The notes under the pieces are model-generated. The model saw nothing but the letters and a program-made list of their open reading frames with translations, was not told where the DNA came from and ran no database searches. Of a stretch of DNA of 5,566 nt, positions 1 through 5,417 are shown one piece after another. The DNA is from Euryarchaeota archaeon UBA91 (GTDB lineage: Archaea; Thermoplasmatota; Poseidoniia; Poseidoniales; Poseidoniaceae): positions 2,249 to 7,814 of the forward strand of contig DAMU01000109.1 in assembly GCA_002499705.1 (NCBI GenBank), written 5' to 3'. Every line of letters begins with the position of its first letter. The first letter of the stretch is position 1. The position numbers were made by a program, and so were the translations under genes.

Positions 1-680
1 ATGCGGGCTTCAAGAACTTCAATTCCAGCGCGCTTGAGACGTGCTTCAACCGAGAGTTGCAACTCTTGAGCGATGACTTCTTGGTGGCTTGAAAGAGCGA
101 CCCCGCCAATGTCTTTGTCTTCGATAATATCGTAAGGGTACTTTGTCGCCATTGCGCGCAATGCTGCCTCACTCTGGATTTGGACATAGCCGTGATAGTT
201 GTCAACTTCGAACAATGCTTCAGCAGCATCGACGACTTTCCAGACAACAACTGCTGCAATTTCAATTGGGTTTGCATTGACGTCATTGACTTTGAGTTTC
301 GCAGATTCGAAGTTACGAATTCGGAATGAAATCTTTTGCTTTTGATACAGTGGATTAACCAAAAAGTGGAAGCCTTCTTTTTGCACAGTTCCGGCATACT
401 TTCCGAAAAATTGCAATGCTTGGGCCTCGTTTGGATTAATCACGAGGTAACTGTTCCACTGGAGGAACCAGAGTATCACCAGTGCCAATTGTAGAAATCC
501 GCCAAACAAGGCAGTTATGGTCGTAACGTAGGTGACGAACAAGAAAAGGATAAGCCCGGGGACTGCAAGCCAATGAATGGCAATTCCAAGAAAACCGTTA
601 ATTGTGGATTTCTCGATATCTCTGAACATGATTTCATCATTACCGGCTGTAATCTGTTGGGCTGGGGGTGTTGCTTGCAT
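1..680 (-). CDS. SPFH/band-7 (stomatin-prohibitin-flotillin) membrane protein, C-terminus beyond the left edge
   Basis: Membrane-anchored SPFH-domain protein; such proteins assemble into ring or cage scaffolds on membranes and often influence membrane proteases or microdomains. The specific role of this branch is not established. The 226 codons present encode a short polar N-terminus, two hydrophobic segments (about 28-52 and 55-76), then an SPFH domain from about residue 78. It carries the hallmark stretches NPNEAQAL (82-89), FGKYAGTV (92-99), GFHFLVNP (103-110), RIRNFESAKLKVND (120-133), PIEIAAVVVWKVVDA (138-152) and QSEAALR (169-175), and ends inside RLKRAGIEVLEAR. Family members run to about 300 residues, so roughly the last quarter is missing. 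The ATG at 680 is the only start: an in-frame TGA lies three codons upstream (687-689). No Shine-Dalgarno site is visible. The gene diverges from the membrane protein at 773. Family assignment is confident; function is not. Confidence 0.9.
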   Translation of the reverse strand, partial: MQATPPAQQITAGNDEIMFRDIEKSTINGFLGIAIHWLAVPGLILFLFVTYVTTITALFGGFLQLALVILWFLQWNSYLVINPNEAQALQFFGKYAGTVQKEGFHFLVNPLYQKQKISFRIRNFESAKLKVNDVNANPIEIAAVVVWKVVDAAEALFEVDNYHGYVQIQSEAALRAMATKYPYDIIEDKDIGGVALSSHQEVIAQELQLSVEARLKRAGIEVLEAR

Positions 681-707
681 ACTTGCTCATTCATCCGCTA
701 TCATAGT

Positions 708-724
708 GATATCATAAAGATATC
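708..724. promoter_or_regulatory. Pair of GATATC palindromes, possible operator
   Basis: GATATC occurs at 708-713 and again at 719-724, start to start 11 bases, which is about one helical turn; the first lies in the 8-base palindrome TGATATCA (707-714). The pair overlaps the likely TATA element of the minus-strand SPFH gene and lies about 20-35 bases upstream of the plus-strand TATA element. A dimeric repressor bound on one face of the helix could occlude the SPFH promoter. Short palindromes in AT-rich DNA arise by chance, so confidence is low. Confidence 0.25.
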
Positions 725-744
725 GGACAAACGAGGCCATTCTG

Positions 745-752
745 TTAAATAT
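745..752 (+). promoter_or_regulatory. Putative TATA box for the 773 gene
   Basis: The sequence TTAAATAT is centred about 25 bases upstream of the ATG at 773. Archaeal TATA boxes sit around 26 bases before the transcription start, so the message would begin at or very near the start codon. The lack of a Shine-Dalgarno sequence in front of this ATG agrees with a leaderless message. This is inference from position and composition only. Confidence 0.4.
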
Positions 753-772
753 CTCCATCAAGTGCGTAAAGC

Positions 773-1654
773 ATGGCAAACAAGCCCGTTTTGATAATTG
801 GCGGAATATGTATCTTACTCGCAATCGCCTCTTTCGGTGTCGCTTGGTCAAGCGGAGCGAGGGGTGTAGAAGAGATTTCGAATGTGGATATTAACGAATT
901 TATTGAAGGCCCAAATACCTCGTTAAGTTACACATATACTGATGAGGATGGGCAGGGTTCAGGCGGCTGGTATGTCATGATGGATGGCGAATACAGCGAT
1001 GAAAATGGAAACGACAGAACCGATGCATGCGAAGATGTAACGTTCACAATTACCGACTCAAGCGGAAATGATGTCACGGGCGAGGCAGGGCACGTCGTTT
1101 GTTCTCATTCATATGATTGGAAAGACGAGTGGGCTGACCCCGTCGAGAATGATGGTCGCATCGTGTTTGGTTATGTCTGCGCAACAATTGACTCAACAGA
1201 TCAATTGAGATATACTTGCACCATTGGGGAGGAATATACGATTGCAAGTGAGACTCAGCTGTATGTGTTTGACAAAGATTCTCACGACCTTGAATATGTA
1301 GATGGTGGATTGGCTCTCCTTGGAAGCGGACTTATGAGCATGCTTGGCGCATGTTGCTGTGGCTTTGGTTTCATCTTAGTGCTGGTTGGAGCATTGACTG
1401 GTGGAGCACCGAAGCCTATGGTGGGATACATGCCGCAACAAGGCATGATGCCACAACAAGGCATGATGCCACAACAAGCAATGATGCCACAACAAGGAAT
1501 GCAACAGCAAGGCATGATGCCGCAACAGATGGGGCAAATGCCTGTTCAACAGCCCCAATACACAGTCGGAGCAGATATTGATTCCAGCCGTGTGGCCGAT
1601 ACTCCAGTCAGTGTGGGTAATTCACCTTCGGGTGTTTGGGAAAAACAACCGTAA
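773..1654 (+). CDS. Two-span membrane protein with acidic Cys-containing outer domain and MMPQQG-repeat tail (hypothetical)
   Basis: I do not recognise a named family. The 293-residue protein starts with a hydrophobic segment (about 5-25), followed by a strongly acidic, Asp/Gly/Ser/Thr-rich region (about 30-175) that looks like a secreted beta domain with four cysteines (C86, C110, C136, C149) able to form two disulfides. A second membrane span (about 179-209) contains a CCC triplet (194-196). The C-terminal tail is Met/Pro/Gln-rich: four perfect or near-perfect six-residue MPQQGM units from residue 220, degenerate copies to about 258, then a polar end. Both spans place the tail and the extreme N-terminus in the cytoplasm. 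Whether the first segment is an uncleaved anchor or a signal peptide is unclear. The ATG at 773 follows a TATA-like element at leaderless spacing. The stop lies 4 bases from the end of the convergent propeller gene. Real gene: very likely; function: unknown. Confidence 0.85.
   Translation: MANKPVLIIGGICILLAIASFGVAWSSGARGVEEISNVDINEFIEGPNTSLSYTYTDEDGQGSGGWYVMMDGEYSDENGNDRTDACEDVTFTITDSSGNDVTGEAGHVVCSHSYDWKDEWADPVENDGRIVFGYVCATIDSTDQLRYTCTIGEEYTIASETQLYVFDKDSHDLEYVDGGLALLGSGLMSMLGACCCGFGFILVLVGALTGGAPKPMVGYMPQQGMMPQQGMMPQQAMMPQQGMQQQGMMPQQMGQMPVQQPQYTVGADIDSSRVADTPVSVGNSPSGVWEKQP
1430..1528 (+). repeat. 18-base in-frame tandem repeat encoding MPQQGM units
   Basis: Four consecutive 18-base units (1430-1447, 1448-1465, 1466-1483, 1484-1501) read ATGCCRCAACAAGSMATG with few substitutions. 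A 15-base shortened copy and a partial copy follow, up to 1528. All keep the reading frame, each encoding MPQQGM or MPQQAM. The near-identity at DNA level, including synonymous positions, suggests recent expansion by slippage or unequal recombination rather than only selection on the peptide. Confidence 0.9.
1637..1648 (-). terminator. Possible U-tract terminator after the propeller gene
   Basis: About 14 bases beyond the propeller stop, the minus strand reads TTGTTTTTCCC with a run of five T (complement of 1641-1645). Archaeal termination often uses short T-tracts without a hairpin. It lies inside the end of the convergent membrane-protein gene. A single T5 is weak evidence. Confidence 0.22.
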
Positions 1655-1658
1655 TCAG

Positions 1659-2729
1659 TTAACGATCTCGTAGCGCCCTGAGTTTGTCCTGTAAGGCACT
1701 CTTACGCTCATCTTTCTTTTCATCCGAGTTTTCGTTCGACATGCGGCGCTCAAACATATCCTGCTCCCAAATGCAAACTTCGCCGTTATCAAACCCTAGA
1801 GCAATTCGCTGGTTATTTGTAGCCATTGATTCACAACGACTGCTTGGAGAAGAAATAAGCATGTCTCCAGTTTCAGAATCCCTCACCTCCACGCAACCCT
1901 GTGAACCTGACCACCGGCCTGACCAATGCGTTCGTGATTTTTTGTATTCGAAGGAAGCATGTTGTACTGTGATTGCATCACCGCGAGCGTGCCACACTTC
2001 CTTGTCCCCTTTTCGACAAATGAGTTCACCATGTTCCAAAGCGGCGATATGGCCCGAAGGTGTTGCCACAAGGTGCTCAACTGAACTTGCTTCGGTCACC
2101 AATGTAACTCCCTTGAGGTTCGAAATGGCCCCATTAGCATGGCCAAACAACATAGATTTCTCAAACGATGCCCCGCAAGTAATCGGTGAATCTGTGCCGG
2201 TAGAGTGATGTGTTAACTCTCCGTCTTGGTCAATGGAAGAAAATCCACATTTTGGACGGCCTAGGCCAAGCCATAATTTCGATTTATGCTCCACAAGTAC
2301 CCATGGTCGCTCGTCCATTCGCTGAACCCAATTCATCGCCCCATCAAAAGAAAAATTCCAAACTGCTGATTCAAGAAAATCATTGTGTTCGATATCATAA
2401 ACAGATGAAACCGCATAAACGGATTGCTTGAACAGTGACAGTGTATCTGCACTTCCTTCCAGCGGATGACTCCATCGTTGCTCGCCACTTTCTGAATCAA
2501 GACAAACAATATGCAAGCCTGCTGTGGCAAAAATCGCCCCTTCACTTACAGATAAAACCGTAATTCGGTCGGGTAATACTGTCGACCAAAGAAGTGTTCC
2601 CTCCGCATCCCAATGCTTGAGGTTACCATTCCAGCCACCGGCATAAATGCCCCCATCTTGTTCCAGATGTACGGCAGAAACAGACTCTCCAAGAGACCGC
2701 GTCATCCAGGTGGAAGAAAAGAGGTCCAT
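1659..2729 (-). CDS. Cytoplasmic WD40/PQQ-type beta-propeller protein with charged C-terminal helix (hypothetical)
   Basis: The 356-residue protein has no signal peptide or membrane span. Residues about 15-322 show repeated four-strand propeller blades. Clear examples are IYAGGWNGNLKHWD (28-41) followed by GTLLWS, IFATAGLHIVCLDSESGEQRW (66-86, PQQ-like Asp-x-x-x-Gly-x-x-x-Trp ending), SAVWNFSFDGAMNW (121-134), GHIAALEHGELICRKGDKEVW (226-246) and IALGFDNGEVCIWE (309-322). About seven blades fit the length, but the middle ones are degenerate. A highly charged Lys/Glu/Arg tail (about 327-356) probably forms an amphipathic helix. Such propellers usually scaffold protein interactions; the partner is unknown. 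It is the last gene of the apparent hflX cluster, 64 bases after the membrane protein. No alternative start exists between the ATG and an upstream in-frame TAA. A strong AAGGAGG lies unusually far (19 bases) upstream. The fold is likely; the function is not assigned. Confidence 0.85.
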   Translation of the reverse strand: MDLFSSTWMTRSLGESVSAVHLEQDGGIYAGGWNGNLKHWDAEGTLLWSTVLPDRITVLSVSEGAIFATAGLHIVCLDSESGEQRWSHPLEGSADTLSLFKQSVYAVSSVYDIEHNDFLESAVWNFSFDGAMNWVQRMDERPWVLVEHKSKLWLGLGRPKCGFSSIDQDGELTHHSTGTDSPITCGASFEKSMLFGHANGAISNLKGVTLVTEASSVEHLVATPSGHIAALEHGELICRKGDKEVWHARGDAITVQHASFEYKKSRTHWSGRWSGSQGCVEVRDSETGDMLISSPSSRCESMATNNQRIALGFDNGEVCIWEQDMFERRMSNENSDEKKDERKSALQDKLRALRDR

Positions 2730-2748
2730 GCCTGCCTGTTGGGCTGAG

Positions 2749-2755
2749 CCTCCTT
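2749..2755 (-). promoter_or_regulatory. Shine-Dalgarno-like AAGGAGG at unusual distance from the 2729 start
   Basis: On the minus strand this reads AAGGAGG, an excellent match to the anti-Shine-Dalgarno end of archaeal 16S rRNA. It ends 19 bases before the ATG at 2729, where 5-9 bases is usual. No ATG, GTG or TTG in frame lies between it and the ATG, and an in-frame TAA overlaps it. It could act through a folded spacer or be a chance match. Confidence 0.35.
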
Positions 2756-2793
2756 AAGTTGGATGGAGTAGATGCATCAAAACCAATCACTTC

Positions 2794-3717
2794 TCATGAC
2801 GATTGTTGAATCGGGATGTATCGCTTTGGAACTGCAAACGTGAGCAGGAATGCGACGATTCCAAAACAACAGGCTGCATAGTAGTGCCCCATTCCAAAAA
2901 TAGAGAGTGCTGCTGCAGTCCGTAGAATGGCTACTGAGCCACTTTTCAGCGCCCAAATCGTGAAACCTGTTGCAATCAAAGCAATTCCCATGAAAGCGAA
3001 TCCGATGGTGATGTAAATGCTTGAAGCCCCTGGATCCATAAGGGGGTGATCCATTTGACTTGGTGTCATATCGATGTTGCGAATCTCACACTCATCAGCC
3101 CCGTTTGTACACGGTTGGGATGCGAATTCCTCAGAGGAGGGAACAGAGAAATCAATTGTTGTAAATCCGATTGGTTCAATCATCGCCGGTGGAGAAAGCA
3201 ACACACGGTTCGCATAAACGTCTCGATGGCCATCGCGTTCGACAATAATATCGACACGGACAAGTCCCGGGTCGAGGCGCTCAAACGAAAATGAACCGTC
3301 GAGTTCGGTTTGCATCTCTGTTGAATTCCAAATACCGTCATCATTCCAGGAGATGTAAACGGTAGCGTTTTCCAATGGTTCTTGCTCATCATCATAAACA
3401 ACGCCTCGGAATGTAGCCGTTTCGTCAGGAGCGGTGAGTGAAAGGCGATAGACGAATTCATCTGGACGCACGAGTCCCGAATTAGGCGACGCGTAATCCA
3501 CCCCGTTGAGAAAACCGATTAAACAAATGAATAACAAAAATACTGCAATGGCTCGACCCATTGAATGCATTTCCGGGTCAGGCATGGTAAGGATAGTGTT
3601 TGATGAGGAAAACGTGAGGTCTCCTTTGGGTTCTGAAAGGCCGGTCAATTCATCGATGTAATCGACTTTTTCCGGATTCATTTCTTCAAGGGCTGCATGC
3701 TCGTCGGATTCGCCCAT
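2794..3717 (-). CDS. Membrane protein with carboxypeptidase-regulatory-like beta-sandwich domain (hypothetical)
   Basis: The 307-residue protein has an acidic cytoplasmic N-terminus (1-53) and a first membrane span (about 55-72). An outer region follows whose core (about 101-175) resembles the carboxypeptidase-regulatory-like/CNA-B fold: FRGVVYDDEQEPLENATVYIS, then TELDGSFSFERLDPGLVRVDI, the typical 'variation, ornamentation, then fine-tuned response' strand pattern. A short linker with two cysteines (C203, C210) leads to three closely packed C-terminal spans (about 233-257, 260-277, 279-296) and a short tail. Four spans put both ends in the cytoplasm. Such beta-sandwich domains usually mediate binding or stiffen surface proteins; no catalytic motif is visible. 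The gene begins 20 bases after the hflX stop with no convincing ribosome site, so coupled or operonic expression is likely. The family is not named; the domain call is by pattern only. Confidence 0.85.
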   Translation of the reverse strand: MGESDEHAALEEMNPEKVDYIDELTGLSEPKGDLTFSSSNTILTMPDPEMHSMGRAIAVFLLFICLIGFLNGVDYASPNSGLVRPDEFVYRLSLTAPDETATFRGVVYDDEQEPLENATVYISWNDDGIWNSTEMQTELDGSFSFERLDPGLVRVDIIVERDGHRDVYANRVLLSPPAMIEPIGFTTIDFSVPSSEEFASQPCTNGADECEIRNIDMTPSQMDHPLMDPGASSIYITIGFAFMGIALIATGFTIWALKSGSVAILRTAAALSIFGMGHYYAACCFGIVAFLLTFAVPKRYIPIQQSS

Positions 3718-3737
3718 GTATCTCGCAGAACGCCGTC

Positions 3738-5171
3738 CTACTTCACTTCAATGCGATGTTGGGAATGTGCAAGAAGGCGCGCAAGTGCATGTTCATGAAT
3801 CCATACACGCAACTCTACGATGCCGTCTGCATGGTCGATGCGATTCGAAACCAAGCCTGCATCATAAACATCAGAAACCAACCCTTCCACCGCCCTGCCG
3901 CCATGGGCAGGTACTGGGAGAAGAAGTAAATCCTGAGGTGGCCCAAATAGGTGGAAAAGTATGGTATCCTTCAATTCCTGCATGCCATCTCCGGTATGAC
4001 AGGATATGAGGATTGGTTCGGGCAAACCCAAAGCTGCAACGGTTGCAATGCCTTCCTCTTTTTGTGATTCTGTCGCTTGATCGCATTTTGTTAGCACCGT
4101 AAGAACGTGGTTAACCATCGATGTATCTACCGATTGCCAAGGAAATTCCTCATCGATTTCTTCACCATAAAATCGGGTGAAAACCTCATTTCGGGAAGTA
4201 AATAATTTCCGTTCCAATTCTTGGGGAGGGTCGCTTACATCCGCTAAGATGAGGAGCAAATCGCTCTCTAATGCCTCTGCCAGGGTTGCACGGAAAGCAT
4301 CGAGAGTTGAGGCTGGAAGATGGTCTATGAAACCAATAGTGTCTGCTAAAAGTACTCTCGGGCTCGCTTCCATTCTTCCAATTGTTGTCTCAAGGGTCGA
4401 GAATAATTTGTCTTTCACGAGTACTTCTTTTCCTGAAAGAGAAAGGAAGAGACTGGATTTGCCGGCATTGGTATACCCTGCCAAACCAACGGTCATTGCC
4501 CCGCCTCTTGAGCGCTGTTTCCTTCTCTCTGACTGAGCAACTGCATGCTTTTTTTGTCGTTTGCGTAAATGAATAAGTTCCCGATTCATATTGTCAATAA
4601 TTGCTTGTAATGCAGTGCTGCCTGCGCCACCATATCCTGCCCTTTCCCCTGTCGTCGCTTGATTGGCAAGCTCCCTGAGAACAGTTCGGTCACTTTGCAT
4701 CTGTGCGATACGAACTTGGGTCCTCGCTTCCAAAGAAGAAGCGTGAGAGGTGAATAAAGCGAGCAATAATCGAACTCTGTCCCATACTTCAATGCCGACT
4801 GCATCACTTACGCCGACAAGTTGGCGAGCAGAGGCATTGGTGTGCATTAAGACAAGGTCAACTTCCTTCCACGGGTGAGTAGGAACGTTGCGTGAAGTGA
4901 GTTCATCTGCGACATCTTGTAACCGGCCCTTGCCGAAAAAACCGCGTGGATCAATGTGCCCAGCTTGATAGAGTGTTTCGATAATTGTGATGCCCATAGT
5001 TGCAACAAGCGTGGTGAATTCACGAGTATCTTCTTCTCCGCGAACCAAGAGTATTGCCTTACGCCCCTCGTGATTTGTTCTTGCCTCGCCAAGAGCAACT
5101 CCACCGGTACCAGCGAGTACGGGGAACTCTTCACTTCCCTTCGCCATGGTTGTGCGACGAGTCATCCTCAT
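3738..5171 (-). CDS. hflX: HflX-family ribosome-associated GTPase
   Basis: GTPase of the Obg-HflX superfamily; bacterial HflX binds the 50S subunit and splits stalled or hibernating ribosomes. In 477 residues the N-terminal HflX domain (about 36-150) includes the conserved IDPRGFFGKGRL (73-84). A helical linker (about 150-215) precedes the G domain (about 225-410): G1 GYTNAGKSS (232-240), G2 around TT 262-263 in LFSTLETT, G3 DTIGFI (277-282), G4 TKCD (361-364), G5 SCHTGDG (390-396). A small C-terminal domain (about 412-477) follows. All nucleotide-binding motifs look intact, so it should bind and hydrolyse GTP. The usual glycine-rich linker motif (GPGExxLE in bacteria) is replaced by GYGGAGSTALQ (179-189). 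The ATG at 5171 has GAGGTG (5179-5184) 7 bases upstream; ATG at 5147 (giving 469 residues) is a credible alternative. It heads a likely three-gene operon and diverges from pcc1. Confidence 0.95.
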   Translation of the reverse strand: MRMTRRTTMAKGSEEFPVLAGTGGVALGEARTNHEGRKAILLVRGEEDTREFTTLVATMGITIIETLYQAGHIDPRGFFGKGRLQDVADELTSRNVPTHPWKEVDLVLMHTNASARQLVGVSDAVGIEVWDRVRLLLALFTSHASSLEARTQVRIAQMQSDRTVLRELANQATTGERAGYGGAGSTALQAIIDNMNRELIHLRKRQKKHAVAQSERRKQRSRGGAMTVGLAGYTNAGKSSLFLSLSGKEVLVKDKLFSTLETTIGRMEASPRVLLADTIGFIDHLPASTLDAFRATLAEALESDLLLILADVSDPPQELERKLFTSRNEVFTRFYGEEIDEEFPWQSVDTSMVNHVLTVLTKCDQATESQKEEGIATVAALGLPEPILISCHTGDGMQELKDTILFHLFGPPQDLLLLPVPAHGGRAVEGLVSDVYDAGLVSNRIDHADGIVELRVWIHEHALARLLAHSQHRIEVK

Positions 5172-5176
5172 AATAG
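5167..5176. promoter_or_regulatory. AT-rich element that could serve as TATA box in both directions
   Basis: CTCATAATAG on the plus strand (CTATTATGAG on the minus strand) is centred about 24 bases before the pcc1 ATG at 5196. It is also about 25 bases before the hflX-internal ATG at 5147 on the other strand. It is the only AT-rich patch between the two genes. pcc1 has no visible ribosome site, so a leaderless pcc1 message from here is plausible. Use in the hflX direction conflicts with the GAGGTG site, which overlaps the upstream side. Confidence 0.35.
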
Positions 5177-5178
5177 CC

Positions 5179-5184
5179 CACCTC
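5179..5184 (-). promoter_or_regulatory. Ribosome binding site supporting the 5171 hflX start
   Basis: The minus strand reads GAGGTG, complementary to the CACCUC at the 3' end of archaeal 16S rRNA, with 7 bases before the ATG at 5171. This spacing favours that start over the ATGs at 5165 and 5147. It requires the transcript to begin further upstream, at or inside the start of the divergent pcc1 gene. Confidence 0.5.
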
Positions 5185-5195
5185 TACCAGTTGAC

Positions 5196-5417
5196 ATGGG
5201 CGAGTTGCATGAGGCAACAATTGAATGGGTTGGCGATACGGACGCTGCCTCGCTTTTCATAGCCGCCGCACAAGCATTCGATTGTGAAACAAACTGCGTT
5301 CATGAGGGTGAAGAGGCTACGCTCACTGTGAAAATTCAAAATGTCAATCTGCAGGATTTGCGTGATTCTGTCGATGCTTTACTCATCCAATTCGCAGAAA
5401 TCGAAGAAGGTCTTTAG
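5196..5417 (+). CDS. pcc1: KEOPS complex subunit Pcc1-like protein
   Basis: The small 73-residue protein fits Pcc1, the dimerising subunit of the KEOPS complex that installs N6-threonylcarbamoyl-adenosine (t6A) at position 37 of ANN-decoding tRNAs together with Kae1, Bud32 and Cgi121. It shows the alpha/beta pattern of the family: a first strand (HEATIEWVG, 5-13), a helix DAASLFIAAAQAF (16-28), an acidic turn, a strand ATLTVKIQNVN (41-51), and the family-typical C-terminal helix LQDLRDSVDALLIQFAEIEE (52-71), where Pcc1 proteins have an 'lRasvns.l..l.laeev' consensus. Length is at the short end for archaeal Pcc1 (about 75-85). The ATG at 5196 is chosen because the first strand begins there; the frame is open further upstream but antisense to hflX. 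Its stop overlaps the stop of the convergent exonuclease gene. Identification rests on a short pattern, so it is probable rather than certain. Confidence 0.72.
   Translation: MGELHEATIEWVGDTDAASLFIAAAQAFDCETNCVHEGEEATLTVKIQNVNLQDLRDSVDALLIQFAEIEEGL

Larger units (their letters stand above)
681..772. promoter_or_regulatory. Divergent intergenic promoter region
   Basis: These 92 bases separate two divergent genes and must hold both promoters. On the plus strand, TTAAATAT (745-752) is centred about 25 bases before the ATG at 773. This is the archaeal TATA-box distance for a leaderless or nearly leaderless transcript, and there is no ribosome binding site before that ATG. On the minus strand, TTTATGAT (complement of 711-718) sits about 33 bases before the ATG at 680, suggesting a leader of under 10 bases. 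Two GATATC palindromes overlap the latter. The elements are read by eye; no transcript start is known. Confidence 0.5.

Noticed and set aside
573..794. 73-residue plus-strand ORF spanning the divergent promoter
   Set aside because: It overlaps the SPFH N-terminus and the start of the 773 gene in another frame, and shows no recognisable protein pattern.
1282..1515. Minus-strand reading frame encoding a Cys-rich CCGIMPCC repeat peptide
   Set aside because: It is the antisense of the MPQQGM repeat; the periodicity is inherited from the plus-strand gene and there is no promoter or ribosome site.
1351..1581. Plus-strand ORF with a repeated DATTRH pattern
   Set aside because: Out-of-frame shadow of the same 18-base repeat within a well-supported coding gene.
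1706..1736. T-rich plus-strand stretch downstream of the 773 gene as a terminator
   Set aside because: T runs are short and broken, and it is antisense to the Lys/Glu-rich tail of the propeller, which explains the T-richness.
1684..2208. 174-residue plus-strand open frame
   Set aside because: Antisense to the propeller gene; its composition lacks domain pattern and the propeller strand pattern on the other strand is clear.
2391..2401. Second copy of GATATCATAAA matching the 708-718 promoter segment
   Set aside because: It lies within the propeller coding sequence, and an 11-base match is expected by chance in a window of this size.
4956..5195. N-terminal extension of the pcc1 frame into hflX
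   Set aside because: The extra 80 residues are antisense to the conserved HflX N-domain, and the Pcc1 fold begins right after the ATG at 5196.
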